Source of the DNA: Leguminivora glycinivorella
Lineage: Eukaryota > Arthropoda > Insecta > Lepidoptera > Tortricidae
Direction: 5' to 3'
Assembly (NCBI RefSeq): GCF_023078275.1
Contig: NC_062996.1
Location: 8,742,001-8,806,000 of the forward strand
DNA length: 64,000 nucleotides
The position numbers and the translations under genes are program-made. How positions within the stretch are numbered: position 1 is the stretch's first letter; every line of letters starts with the position of its first letter. This document shows, in pieces, positions 22,490 to 34,392 of this stretch. The notes below the pieces were generated by a model, which had not been told where the DNA came from, searched no databases, and worked only from the letters and a program-made list of their open reading frames with translations.

Positions 22490-22962
22490 TCTCATATCAT
22501 ATCATATCATTCTTTATTGCAATCATGTTCATTTTACATAGGATGGTATTCAAATATTATAAGGTAGGTACATGATACCCTGTTAGGGCATGGCAATAAT
22601 CTTAAGGACTACTTAGTGAACTAAAAGTAAAGTAAAATTCTATACATGGAGGTGAGAATTGAATTGAATAATATTTTTTATAATTGACAGTTACTGACAA
22701 AACATAAGTATAATTTGTGATCATAAAATTTTAAAATAGGTAGTCAATAATTTAGTACAAAGTAGGTATAATAGTAAATAATAAATAATTGAAATTAAAA
22801 TTAAATAATCGTTATGTCCTTCAAAATCAATTTGGCAAAGTGTCGTCATTTAAATATTCTTCGATTGTATAGTATCATTTGTCTTGGAGAAGTTTCTTTA
22901 AATTACTTTTAAATACTTTGATGTTTTTTTCCTGCAATAACTGTTGAGGTAGCTTGTTGGCC
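22490..22962 (-). mobile_element. 5'-truncated LINE end with (ATATG)n tail
   Basis: Minus strand codes NKLPQQLLQEKNIKVFKSNL then KKLLQDK and a stop at 22875-22877, the usual C-terminal ending of jockey/CR1-type RT proteins, followed by a 370-base 3' UTR and an ATATGATATGATATGA tail. All upstream coding sequence is missing. Confidence 0.65.
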
Positions 22963-23205
22963 TCATCTCTCTTGTGTATTGGCGCGACAGAGCCAGAATA
23001 CATACATTTCTACAGCGTTTCGGTGGCGTTTCGTATCGCAGAAATGCCATTCGGCTACTGGACCTGTGGCCCGTTTCTCGAAAGGCACAAGCCTTGTATT
23101 ACAAGTGTGTTTCCATGACAACCCATACGATTTGACAGTTCGCGCACTTGTATAATGTTTATACCTGACATCAACTGACATGTAACTTGGCGTTATCAAT
23201 AAACT

Positions 23206-23240
23206 ATTGTATTGTATTGTATTGTATTGTATTTTATTGT
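23206..23240. repeat. (TATTG)n microsatellite
   Basis: Consecutive TATTG units, about six, at the left side of an AAGGGGG-family fragment. Confidence 0.85.
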
Positions 23241-23257
23241 TGAAAAATATTGTGTTA

Positions 23258-23395
23258 CAAGGGAGCAAAATAAGGTACATATTTTACAGTGAGGGTATAA
23301 ATTGAATCCTGAACGAAATGAAGCATTTTATAATTGAATCCTGAACGTACCAAGGGATTGTAAAATAGAATACTGAGCGCGGTGAGGGATTCAAG
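23258..23395. repeat. diverged AAGGGGG-family fragment
   Basis: ACAAGGGAGCAAAATAAGG followed by repeated TTGAATCCTGAACG phrases. It belongs to the family whose best copy is 49437-49872. Confidence 0.5.
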
Positions 23396-23986
23396 TGTTA
23401 ACGACGACTAAGGTGAAGATAAGCCACAATATGAATTATCGTGAACAAATCCCAAAATATGAATTATGGCTGCTGTAAAAATATTATGCCCGTTACGAAC
23501 ATTTTCTTCAGCAGTTCTCGAAAAGTTTTTACAAATCTTAAGGAAAAAGTTTAATTTGTTTTATTATTCCTAGTTTGTTACCAAGATTTTTTTGATGAAT
23601 TGAGATATTATTAAGTTTTATTTCGTCATTAAGGTTCTCTAGTATCTATATTTTCTTAATTATAACAATTACCCTGTATATAGTGTATATAATCTTACGA
23701 AAGTCGACTTATATTACTAAATGTTGGTAACAAAATAGGATCAATTAAAATTTGCTGACGTGGCTATGTACAAAGTATTCGGGAACTGCTCTTTTAATAA
23801 ATTAAGTAAATTTGTGTGCAAAAACTGTTTTCATTGCGCTCATATTTTAAACTGGCAACATTTGCTTCCTCCTAAGAAAGAAGAAAAGTATCGTTCCCAA
23901 ATCATAAAGGGGGTGTTCACAGGCTCAAAGGCTCAAAGGAATTTCGGCCAAGATGGAACACGCTGACAACACTGATTGTCGTATGT

Positions 23987-24301
23987 GTGGGCCATTTTTT
24001 TCAAAGTTTTTTTTGTAACATGGGTATTTTTTACGCGATTCATACTCAGAATAGAGAGCTCTTTCGATCCTGATAGGAGAAAAAAAATGTCCCAAGAATT
24101 CCATACATTTTTTCGAACCTTCCATTCCGTTACCGTCATACAAAATGTACGAAAAAGTGGTAACGGAATGGGACAAAACCTTGGGACACTTTTTTTCTCC
24201 TATTAGGATTGAAAGAGCTCGCGATTCTGAGTGGAAAACACATAAAAATTTCCAAATATAAAAAAAAAGTGGGGTGGACAACTTTGAAAAAAATGGCCCA
24301 C
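23987..24301. mobile_element. MITE with GTGGGCCATTTTTTT termini
   Basis: The left end GTGGGCCATTTTTTTCAAAG is mirrored at the right. An inner pair around AAAAAAATGTCCCAAG and a central palindrome near GTACGAAAAAGTGG make it a full hairpin of 315 bases. Related in plan to 22163-22480 but different in sequence. Confidence 0.75.
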
Positions 24302-24807
24302 TGTGGTGAGAGGAAGAGACTGTCAGAAATCCAATGTGTGAATGCCACGCCCTCGCCAGACAAAGAGTGAAGAGCTTTGGAGCAGGTTACCTGGTGCCAA
24401 AGGACTTCAGAGGGCTACCCATGAGCCTCATCATCCGATACGTGATGGTCAAAAAGCTCCTGAATAGCTGAAGGATCTTAGGATCGTAGGGGGTAATTGC
24501 ACAAAAGATCCCGATGGGTCGAACTGTATCCGTAAGGGCCCCCTCAGATTTAAGATAAGATAAAATAATATAAGATAAGATTCGTTTCACTTGCGTTTGC
24601 CATACCTCACCGTAAAGGTTTGCAATTATACACGTTAAACTTTCGTGAGACATATTCAAATAATTAATGAATCTACGGTTGTAGGTACTCACGTTATTAT
24701 ATCGCTATTGCTGCGACATGTTTCGGGTCAATTCGGAGGCCCCTCTTCAGGCGTATAGGAGTTCACGCGACGGCTAAACTCCGTGAAATGCAACTCCAGT
24801 TCAATAG

Positions 24808-24920
24808 TTATTTGTTATACAAGGGGGCAAAGTTGTATTTTAACGCCGAGTGTGGAATTGAAAAACGAGCAAGTGAATGGATTCTATAGTTGAATAGAAT
24901 CCTGAACTTGCGAGTTTTGA
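24808..24920. repeat. AAGGGGG-family fragment
   Basis: GTTATACAAGGGGGCAAAG through AATCCTGAACTTGCGAG, the first quarter of the 49437-49872 copy. The preceding 24715-24770 stretch (GACATGTTTCGGGTCAATTC) resembles Penelope-type termini. Nothing recognised from 24920 to 25650 except short TGGCGCC repeats. Confidence 0.6.
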
Positions 24921-25654
24921 CGTGAAACGTTAGGTGAACGTCTTTAAAAACCCGTAGTAGAGTGACCGGACCGAAAACCAGGTGTAACGAAAAGTGTTAT
25001 GGCGCGGTGGCTTATATCTCTGTAACTATAATACCCATATAAATAATTTTAATATGAGTGTGTAGAGGAAAGTAGCCATTACTCGGACATATATAATTGG
25101 CTGCTACAGATGGCGCCACTTTTGCGGTAAAAGCGTTCCATTCGGGCCAAAAATTACGTTTTTTGTAGTGTTTGTTTAGCAAGTACTCACAAAAATTGTA
25201 TTGTGCTGTACAATAAATTGGTATTGTCAGACAGATCTAGTGCTGAATTATCGAAATATTATAAAAGACTAACATATTTATTTATGACCAGCTGGAAAAA
25301 TTCAATAATGTGGCACTTTTTACAAAAATTTGGTGCTTGTTCATATTTGAGGACATCGTATGTTAAAATTAAAGCATAAAACTGTTAAAAATTACTTAAA
25401 ACACTAAGATTAACTAATAAGGATTAAAATAAATATAAATTATCTATAGTAAAACTAATTCATCTTATCAAATAATGCATTAGAAACTACGGCGGCGGCA
25501 ACGGCTGGCAATGTACTGATTTACTGAAACTTGTTGGCAATCGTGACTCTTTCGATTCGTTTGAGGCAATGGCGCCGGCGGCTGCATATAACATACGATC
25601 AAGCGATAATGATTCATTGTAGTTGAAATTCAGTAAAGTACTATGTAAAATAAG

Positions 25655-25764
25655 TATATATCGTCGCCTAGCACTAGCACCCATACTACAAGCTTTGCTT
25701 AGTTTGGGGCTAGGTTGATCTGTGTAAGGTGTCGTCCAATATTTATTTATTTATTTATATGTAC
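25655..25764 (+). mobile_element. SINE A 3' part
   Basis: From TATCGTCGCCTAGCAC to the (ATTT)n tail and TATGTAC. The promoter half is absent. It directly abuts the LTR element, whose target duplication is the GTAC at its end. Confidence 0.75.
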
Positions 25765-26012
25765 TGTAAGAGGTTTCGCATTCAGAATGAAACCTTTTAC
25801 AGCAGTCATGGTCGCTGACTGGCAGTCCCTGATTTAAAATTGGAACAGTATAAGAACGTCAAGGAAAACAGACACTTAAAAGGGGCATTCATATAGAAGC
25901 AGCGATTGAGAGTGAACGGTTGTTACTTAGCTTATAAAATATAAAAAAATATTGATTCAAAGCGTTGTTTAAATGTTTGGATGCTCTCCACTGATAGGCC
26001 GACTCTCTTACA
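25765..26012 (+). repeat. 5' LTR of non-coding LTR element
   Basis: TG...CA bounded. A hairpin near the start (AGGTTTCGCATTCAGAATGA), and a TATA-like CTTATAAAATATAAAA about 190 bases in. Identical to 27639-27886. Confidence 0.9.
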
Positions 26013-27638
26013 TGGTGGAGGCACTAACGTCTGAAAGTTTCCCCTAGTTTCGGTTTCAGAGTTTTCAGACAACGAACCCCGACCTCATAGCGCGAGGAAG
26101 CGCATGCCAAGCGATAAGCCAAACGCGCTTTAAGAAGAAGGAAAACAAAGTGACCATCGTCGCCAATACGAAGAGCTATTCCGGGTGATATACTTCTTAG
26201 TATTTAATACTCATTATCACCCATTCCGTAGTTAAAATATAGCTGAGCAGATTTGACGTAAAAATGGAATGCGAGACATTCAACGGAGCAACGGGCGCTA
26301 AAGTCTGTATGGTTCAAGAAATCTTCGACTCCTCTTTGGTATCCATGGGCGTCGATGCAAATTGCGTGAACATCAGCACCATCATACCAATACATAATCA
26401 TACACATATTGTAATGCTTTAAAAAAAACCTTCCTAGACATGTAGGTTACATTAGATAGGCAATGTAAATTTAGTTTCAATCTTTTAATTTATACATTAT
26501 ATTGTAGAACTTACGGAATGATTATGATTTGTGAACTAAAATGTACATTATTTCAAAGGAAAAATGACTTGTGACAGAAAATGTCATTTGCCTATCCCTA
26601 ATATTAAAAAGGATAATTATTTGTAAATAACCACATAGAACTAATTATTTTGGCGCAATATATAACATGTAGAATACTATGCATATTATTTATACAATGT
26701 TTATATTAGAATATAAACTATTTGATAGGTTTATTTATTCCATAATGTTTTCCTATAGCTACCAATAAGGCTAAGTTATATGAAAATATGTAAACTGTGG
26801 AATAAAACACACCCCAAACTGTAAATATTTAATAAATAGATATAATTGTTTAAAGTTATAGAGTAATATGTCACAACACCCTTATAATTTCCTGACTACA
26901 AAGAACAATGTTTATACACATTTCTTTTACATGTATCAAGACAAGGCCGACTAGATGACCAGTTGATCCAGCTGTTCACGGTGTGGCGAGATGGCTGGCG
27001 GTCATATGCAACCCCCACTTCGTCGTCATCACCAACGTGCAGCGCACTGCAGCTGCAGCAATCTTCATGAGCCGTTCGGGCTCCGCTTCACTTCGCAACC
27101 GGCGCGGCGGGAAGATTGGCGGCCATGAGAAGCCCCCACTTCAACGCCACCGCCAACAAGAATCGGCATCTTCAAAATTTATTATGTTTTTTCATGTGAA
27201 ATAAACGTTTTGCCTTGTTTTTTTACTTGAAGTTAGGAGAATTTGCTAACAGCTGTCATGTCAATGTCATCTAGTCATGGCCACAGACAATTAGCTGTCA
27301 GAAAGTTCAAAATAAAAGGGTTTAGTCGATGGGCAGAGGTTAGGTTTTTGCCATTGGTTTTCCTAACCATAGTCCATATCTGACTAATTTGCGAGGACCT
27401 TGGCTATAGTCCAACTATCCAAATTATGGCGGTCTCAACCGTGGACTAGGCAACCACGCAAAGAGCGTTAGATGTTGGCTACCTTGAATGAGGCTGTCAC
27501 TATTGGGTGTTAGGAGATTTTTTTTTGTGTGTAGGGGGCCTGGCTTAGGTAGGGCCAACCGGTAGTTAGGGTAGAATAGGATAGGATAGGGTGTAGTATT
27601 GTGAACAATGGCTGCTTCTAACATAAGGGGGAGGGATA

Positions 27639-27886
27639 TGTAAGAGGTTTCGCATTCAGAATGAAACCTTTTACAGCAGTCATGGTCGCTGACTGGCAGT
27701 CCCTGATTTAAAATTGGAACAGTATAAGAACGTCAAGGAAAACAGACACTTAAAAGGGGCATTCATATAGAAGCAGCGATTGAGAGTGAACGGTTGTTAC
27801 TTAGCTTATAAAATATAAAAAAATATTGATTCAAAGCGTTGTTTAAATGTTTGGATGCTCTCCACTGATAGGCCGACTCTCTTACA
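27639..27886 (+). repeat. 3' LTR of non-coding LTR element
   Basis: Identical copy of 25765-26012, preceded by a purine tract and followed by the GTAC duplication. Confidence 0.9.
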
Positions 27887-27892
27887 GTACAG

Positions 27893-30800
27893 TACTTTTT
27901 TGGTGGTGCGCAGGCCCCGAAGGCCCCACGGTCTTGTCTTTTGTATTTTGTTTACCTTTAGAGTTTTTACGCGAGGCCGCAGGCCGAGCTACAGATAGAT
28001 AGTGCTCCCACGCAGAATACTTTTTACACACTTTTATAATTGTTCTGCGTGGGAGTTGGACCTCCGGCCCGCCGCTTCGCTTTTTAGACACTTTTATTAT
28101 TGCTCTGTGTGGGAGCACTATCTGCCCGCAGCTCGGCCTGCGGCCTCGCGTACTTGGGAGCACCTCGGGGGCGCTCCGGGCCTTCGGCCCTACGCGGAGC
28201 TCGGCCTTCGGCCTTCGCTGGGTATTCGAAGCTCAGCGTTGGGCCTCCGGCCCGCCGCTTCGCTTTTTAGACACTTTTATTATTGCTCTATGTGGGAGCA
28301 CTATCTGTCCGCAGCTCGGCCTGCGGCCTCGCGTACTTGGAAGCGCCACGGGGACGCTCCGGGCCTTCGGCCTTCGCTGGGTTTCGAAGCTCAGCGTTGG
28401 GCCTCCGGCCCGCCGCTTCGCTTTTTAGACACTTTTATTATTGCTCTGTGTGGGAGCACTATCTGTCCGCAGCTCGGCCTGCGGCCTCGCGTACTTGTGA
28501 GCGCCACGGGGACGCTCCGGGCCTTCGGCCCTACGCGGAGCTCGGCCTTCGGCCTTCGCTGGGTTTCGAAGCTCAGCGTTGAGCCTCCGGCCCGCCGCTT
28601 CGCTTTTTAGACACTTTTATTATTGCTCTATGTGGGAGCACTATCTGTCCGCAGCTCGGCCTGCGGCCTCGCGTACTTGGAAGCGCCACGGGGACGCTCC
28701 GGGCCTTCGGCCTTCGCTGGGTTTCGAAGCTCAGCGTTGGGCCTCCGGCCCGCCGCTTCGCTTTTTAGACACTTTTATTATTGCTCTGTGTGGGAGCACT
28801 ATCTGTCCGCAGCTCGGCCTGCGGCCTCGCGTACTTGTGAGCGCCACGGGGACGCTCCGGGCCTTCGGCCCTACGCGGAGCTCGGCCTTCGGCCTTCGCT
28901 GGGTTTCGAAGCTCAGCGTTGGGCCTCCGGCCCGCCGCTTCGCTTTTTAGACACTTTTATTATTGCTCTATGTGGGAGCACTATCTGTCCGCAGCTCGGC
29001 CTGCGGCCTCGCGTACTTGGGAGCGCCACGGGGACGCTCCGGGCATTCGGCCCTACGCGGAGCTCGGCCTTCAGCCTTCGCTGGGTTTCGAAGCTCAGCG
29101 TTGGGCCTCCGGCCCGCCGCTTCGCTTTTTAGACACTTTTATTATTGCTCTATGTGGGAGCACTATCTGTCCGCAGCTCGGCCTGCGGCCTCGCGTACTT
29201 GGGAGCGCCACGGGGACGCTCCGGGCCTTCGGCCCTACGCGGAGCTGGGCCTTCGGCCTTCGCTGGGTTTCGAAGCTCAGCGTTGGGCCTCCGGCCCGCC
29301 GCTTCGCTTTTTAGACACTTTTATTATTGCTCTGTGTGGGAGCACTATCTGTCCGCAGCTCGGCCTGCGGCCTCGCGTACTTGTGAGCGCCACGGGGACG
29401 CTCCGGGCCTTCGGCCCTACGCGGAGCTCGGCCTTCGGCCTTCGCTGGGTTTCGAAGCTCAGCGTTGAGCCTCCGGCCCGCCGCTTCGCTTTTTAGACAC
29501 TTTTATTATTGCTCTATGTGGGAGCACTATCTGTCCGCAGCTCGGCCTGCGGCCTCGCGTACTTGGAAGCGCCACGGGGACGCTCCGGGCCTTCGGCCTT
29601 CGCTGGGTTTCGAAGCTCAGCGTTGGGCCTCCGGCCCGCCGCTTCGCTTTTTAGACACTTTTATTATTGCTCTGTGTGGGAGCACTATCTGTCCGCAGCT
29701 CGGCCTGCGGCCTCGCGTACTTGGAAGCGCCACGGGGACGCTCCGGGCCTTCGGCCTTCGCTGGGTTTCGAAGCTCAGCGTTGGGCCTCCGGCCCGCCGC
29801 TTCGCTTTTTAGACACTTTTATTATTGCTCTGTGTGGGAGCACTATCTGTCCGCAGCTCGGCCTGCGGCCTCGCGTACTTGTGAGCGCCACGGGGACGCT
29901 CCGGGCCTTCGGCCCTACGCGGAGCTCGGCCTTCGGCCTTCGCTGGGTTTCGAAGCTCAGCGTTGAGCCTCCGGCCCGCCGCTTCGCTTTTTAGACACTT
30001 TTATTATTGCTCTATGTGGGAGCACTATCTGTCCGCAGCTCGGCCTGCGGCCTCGCGTACTTGGAAGCGCCACGGGGACGCTCCGGGCCTTCGGCCTTCG
30101 CTGGGTTTCGAAGCTCAGCGTTGGGCCTCCGGCCCGCCGCTTCGCTTTTTAGACACTTTTATTATTGCTCTGTGTGGGAGCACTATCTGTCCGCAGCTCG
30201 GCCTGCGGCCTCGCGTACTTGTGAGCGCCACGGGGACGCTCCGGGCCTTCGGCCCTACGCGGAGCTCGGCCTTCGGCCTTCGCTGGGTTTCGAAGCTCAG
30301 CGTTGGGCCTCCGGCCCGCCGCTTCGCTTTTTAGACACTTTTATTATTGCTCTATGTGGGAGCACTATCTGTCCGCAGCTCGGCCTGCGGCCTCGCGTAC
30401 TTGTGAGCGCCACGGGGACGCTCCGGGCCTTCGGCCCTACGCGGAGCTCGGCCTTCGGCCTTCGCTGGGTTTCGAAGCTCAGCGTTGGGCCTCCGGCCCG
30501 CCGCTTCGCTTTTTAGACACTTTTATTATTGCTCTATGTGGGAGCACTATCTGTCCGCAGCTCGGCCTGCGGCCTCGCGTACTTGGGAGCGCCACGGGGA
30601 CGCTCCGGGCCTTCGGCCCTACGCGGAGCTGGGCCTTCGGCCTTCGCTGGGTTTCGAAGCTCAGCGTTGGGCCTCCGGCCCGCCGCTTCGCTTTTTAGAC
30701 ACTTTTATTATTGCTCTGTGTGGGAGCACTATCTGTCCGCAGCTCGGCCTGCGGCCTCGCGTACTTGTGAGCGCCACGGGGACGCTCCGGGCCTTCGGCC

Positions 30801-33165
30801 CTACGCGGAGCTCGGCCTTCGGCCTTCGCTGGGTTTCGAAGCTCAGCGTTGAGCCTCCGGCCCGCCGCTTCGCTTTTTAGACACTTTTATTATTGCTCTA
30901 TGTGGGAGCACTATCTGTCCGCAGCTCGGCCTGCGGCCTCGCGTACTTGGAAGCGCCACGGGGACGCTCCGGGCCTTCGGCCTTCGCTGGGTTTCGAAGC
31001 TCAGCGTTGGGCCTCCGGCCCGCCGCTTCGCTTTTTAGACACTTTTATTATTGCTCTGTGTGGGAGCACTATCTGTCCGCAGCTCGGCCTGCGGCCTCGC
31101 GTACTTGTGAGCGCCACGGGGACGCTCCGGGCCTTCGGCCCTACGCGGAGCTCGGCCTTCGGCCTTCGCTGGGTTTCGAAGCTCAGCGTTGGGCCTCCGG
31201 CCCGCCGCTTCGCTTTTTAGACACTTTTATTATTGCTCTATGTGGGAGCACTATCTGTCCGCAGCTCGGCCTGCGGCCTCGCGTACTTGTGAGCGCCACG
31301 GGGACGCTCCGGGCCTTCGGCCCTACGCGGAGCTCGGCCTTCGGCCTTCGCTGGGTTTCGAAGCTCAGCGTTGGGCCTCCGGCCCGCCGCTTCGCTTTTT
31401 AGACACTTTTATTATTGCTCTATGTGGGAGCACTATCTGTCCGCAGCTCGGCCTGCGGCCTCGCGTACTTGGGAGCGCCACGGGGACGCTCCGGGCCTTC
31501 GGCCCTACGCGGAGCTGGGCCTTCGGCCTTCGCTGGGTTTCGAAGCTCAGCGTTGGGCCTCCGGCCCGCCGCTTCGCTTTTTAGACACTTTTATTATTGC
31601 TCTGTGTGGGAGCACTATCTGTCCGCAGCTCGGCCTGCGGCCTCGCGTACTTGTGAGCGCCACGGGGACGCTCCGGGCCTTCGGCCCTACGCGGAGCTCG
31701 GCCTTCGGCCTTCGCTGGGTTTCGAAGCTCAGCGTTGAGCCTCCGGCCCGCCGCTTCGCTTTTTAGACACTTTTATTATTGCTCTATGTGGGAGCACTAT
31801 CTGTCCGCAGCTCGGCCTGCGGCCTCGCGTACTTGGAAGCGCCACGGGGACGCTCCGGGCCTTCGGCCTTCGCTGGGTTTCGAAGCTCAGCGTTGGGCCT
31901 CCGGCCCGCCGCTTCGCTTTTTAGACACTTTTATTATTGCTCTGTGTGGGAGCACTATCTGTCCGCAGCTCGGCCTGCGGCCTCGCGTACTTGTGAGCGC
32001 CACGGGGACGCTCCGGGCCTTCGGCCCTACGCGGAGCTCGGCCTTCGGCCTTCGCTGGGTTTCGAAGCTCAGCGTTGGGCCTCCGGCCCGCCGCTTCGCT
32101 TTTTAGACACTTTTATTATTGCTCTATGTGGGAGCACTATCTGTCCGCAGCTCGGCCTGCGGCCTCGCGTACTTGGGAGCGCCACGGGGACGCTCCGGGC
32201 ATTCGGCCCTACGCGGAGCTCGGCCTTCAGCCTTCGCTGGGTTTCGAAGCTCAGCGTTGGGCCTCCGGCCCGCCGCTTCGCTTTTTAGACACTTTTATTA
32301 TTGCTCTGTGTGGGAGCACTATCTGTCCGCAGCTCGGCCTGCGGCCTCGCGTACTTGGGAGCGCCACGGGGACACTCCGGGCCTTCGGCCCTACGCGGAG
32401 CTCGGCCTTCGGCCTTCGCTGTGTTTCGAAGCTCCACGTTGGGTCTCCGGCCCGCCGCTTCGCTTTTTAGACACTTTTATTATTGCTCTGTGTGGGAGCA
32501 CTATCTGTCCGCAGCTCGGCCTGCGGCCTCGCGTACTTGGGAGCGCCACGGGGACGCTCCGGGCATTCGGCCCTACGCGGAGCTCGGCCTTCAGCCTTCG
32601 CTGGGTTTCGAAGCTCAGCGTTGGGCCTCCGGCCCGCCGCTTCGCTTTTTAGACACTTTTATTATTGCTCTGTGTGGGAGCACTATCTGTCCGCAGCTCG
32701 GCCTGCGGCCTCGCGTACTTGGGAGCGCCACGGGGACACTCCGGGCCTTCGGCCCTACGCGGAGCTCGGCCTTCGGCCTTCGCTGTGTTTCGAAGCTCCA
32801 CGTTGGGTCTCCGGCCCGCCGCTTCGCTTTTTAGACACTTTTATTATTGCTCTGTGTGGGAGCACTATCTGTCCGCAGCTCGGCCTGCGGCCTCGCGTAC
32901 TTGTGAGCGCCACGGGGACGCTCCGGGCCTTCGGCCCTACGCGGAGCTCGGCCTTCGGCCTTCGCTGGGTTTCGAAGCTCAGCGTTGGGCCTCCGGCCCG
33001 CCGCTTCGCTTTTTAGACACTTATTATTGTTATACCTGGGAGCACTGTCTGTCCGCAGCTCGGCCTGCGGCCTTCGCTAGTTAGTTACGTCCCCTCCTCA
33101 GTAGCGGTGGTCCACACAACGTTTCACGTTATCCATCGCGGCTGTGTCCCTGACGCAGCCTACCT
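27893..33165 (-). mobile_element. GC-rich tandem-array element, long copy
   Basis: Consists of end A (about 27930-28015, GTCTTGTCTTTTG and TTTGTTTACC), an array of GC-rich units (28022-33062) and end B (33063-33165, TAGTTACGTCCCCTCC to GCAGCCTACCTTAA). Both ends and the unit recur, inverted, at 50015-51541. On the minus strand end B codes KIKVGCVRDTAAMDNVKRC, so I give this strand as sense. The element could be a LINE whose 3' UTR is a satellite-like array, or a satellite captured between two mobile ends. Confidence 0.7.
28022..33062. repeat. 182/158-bp GC-rich tandem array, about 29 units, with 886-bp higher-order repeat
   Basis: Unit anchor ATTGCTCT(A/G)TGTGGGAGC recurs at spacings of 182 or 158 bases, from about 28100 to 32847. 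The 158 form lacks 24 bases flanked by CCTTCGG repeats, consistent with slippage. Spacings 158,182,182,182,182 repeat as a block (886 bp) starting at anchors 28623, 30007, 30893 and 31779, with matching base variants inside. Units are packed with small palindromes (GGCCTCCGGCC, GGGCCTTCGGCCC, GGCCTGCGGCC). Open frames in the array are a by-product: each unit has very few stops and 182 is not a multiple of three. Confidence 0.93.
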
Positions 33166-33167
33166 TA

Positions 33168-33470
33168 ATTTTTTTTAACACACGAGAAGTAAAATACATT
33201 TGCACCCGAGTGTAACACAAAACTTTTCCATTCACTATAGCGAGGAAACTACAACGCAAAAAATTCGTTATCACTGCTTCCAGTAGTTCCACAGGTGGTA
33301 AATCATCTTTATTACTAGATTCACCTACTCTTATCAATTTTAAAGCAGTTAATTTGACTTTATTCAAGGTCAAATTACTTTACCCACTAGTGGATAAAAT
33401 GCGTTTTTACCCGCTGGTATTAAAGGACAAAACACGTGTTTCCGAGTTAGTGAGGGGAAAAATTATTTTA
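33168..33470. repeat. AAGGGGG-family fragment with shared ORF
   Basis: Second half of the family (ACACGAGAAGTAAAATAC to GTTTCCGAG). The minus strand holds an ORF beginning MTLNKVKLTALKLI, nearly identical in the 49437-49872 copy. It is fused here to end B of the array by a shared run of T. 33471-33700 holds nothing I recognise. Confidence 0.6.
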
Positions 33471-33709
33471 ATATGTCTCACGGAAGTTTAACGTGTATAA
33501 AGATAAGATCCTTTCTAAATGGGTGATGTGAGAAATGTTGATTATGCAAGTAGACTCGCTCGTCTAAACGATCCCTTCCTTTTTAGGTCAACAACGACTA
33601 TTAACTGTCGTAGTAACAAGACTGCTTGACTTGTTACTTGCAACACACATTAAAAACAAGTAGTCTTGCCACTTACTACTTAGACCAAGGTTTATTTATA
33701 CAAAACAAA

Positions 33710-33840
33710 CATACAACATACAATCACGCCTGTATCCCATAAAGGGGTAGGCAGAGCACACGAAACTACCAAAGCTTCAGTGCCACTCTTGGCAAATAAG
33801 GGGTTGAAAGAAAACGAAACTGTGACATTGCAGTGACAGG
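33710..33840 (-). mobile_element. SINE C partial copy
   Basis: Tail side through CAGTGACAGG; the distal half is absent. Confidence 0.65.
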
Positions 33841-34150
33841 TCTAATATCTGAAATCTGGTGGAAATCTAATATCTGATGAATTAACGATCTCCGAATCTT
33901 TTGACGACCGGTCTGGTGCCACAGTATAATGTATAATAAAGAGTACTATCGTACAGTATGGCCACTCCCGCTCCCCGCTGAAAGTGCTGCCCACCCCCTC
34001 TCGTTTACCTCACAGTTACCGCCTGCATGTCAAAAACACTAACAGTCGACCTGTCATATTTCACTCATACAAGCATAGTACGCGCTCACATACACGAGCT
34101 AAGACTGTGTGCTAAGAACGCGCTTCTTTCAATATATTTGATCGCCAGTG

Positions 34151-34392
34151 TCCGAGGTGTGGTGGCGCAGTCGGTAGTGACCCTGCCTGCTACGCCGCGC
34201 TCCCGGGTTCAAATCCCGGTAAGGGCATTTATTTGTGTGATGAGCACAGATATTTGTTCCTGAGTCATGGATGTTTTCTATGTTATTTATATATTATATA
34301 TATCGTTGTCTGAGCACCCACAACACAAGCCTTCTTGAGCTTACCGTGGGACTCAGTCAATCTGTGTAAGAATGTCCTAAATTTTTTTTTTA
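34151..34392 (+). mobile_element. SINE A copy
   Basis: Complete: A box GTGGCGCAGTCGG, B box GGTTCAAATCCC, body, and tail AAATTTTTTTTT. It belongs to the subtype with CAACACAAGCCTTCTTGAGC. Confidence 0.85.

Larger units (their letters stand above)
25765..27886 (+). mobile_element. non-coding LTR retroelement (TRIM/LARD-like)
   Basis: Two identical 248-base direct repeats (25765-26012 and 27639-27886) start TGTAAGAG and end CTCTTACA. The flanks are GTAC on both sides (25761-25764 and 27887-27890), a 4-bp target duplication. Immediately inside the first LTR is TGGTGGAGGCAC (TGG fits a tRNA primer-binding site) and immediately before the second is AAGGGGGAGGGA (polypurine tract). The 1626-base interior has no gag, protease, RT or integrase. 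It would need enzymes from an autonomous partner. Identical LTRs imply a recent insertion. Confidence 0.9.

Noticed and set aside
23925..24363. Overlapping open frames on both strands around 24 kb
   Set aside because: They are the two sides of a hairpin MITE; symmetry creates mirrored frames.
28022..33062. CRISPR-like array
   Set aside because: Units are contiguous near-identical repeats with no unique spacers, in a eukaryotic context.
28002..33084. Many overlapping open frames of 99-202 codons in the GC-rich array
   Set aside because: They are the same tandem unit read in rotating frames (182 is not divisible by three); few stops per unit make long frames automatic. No initiation context or protein-like variation.
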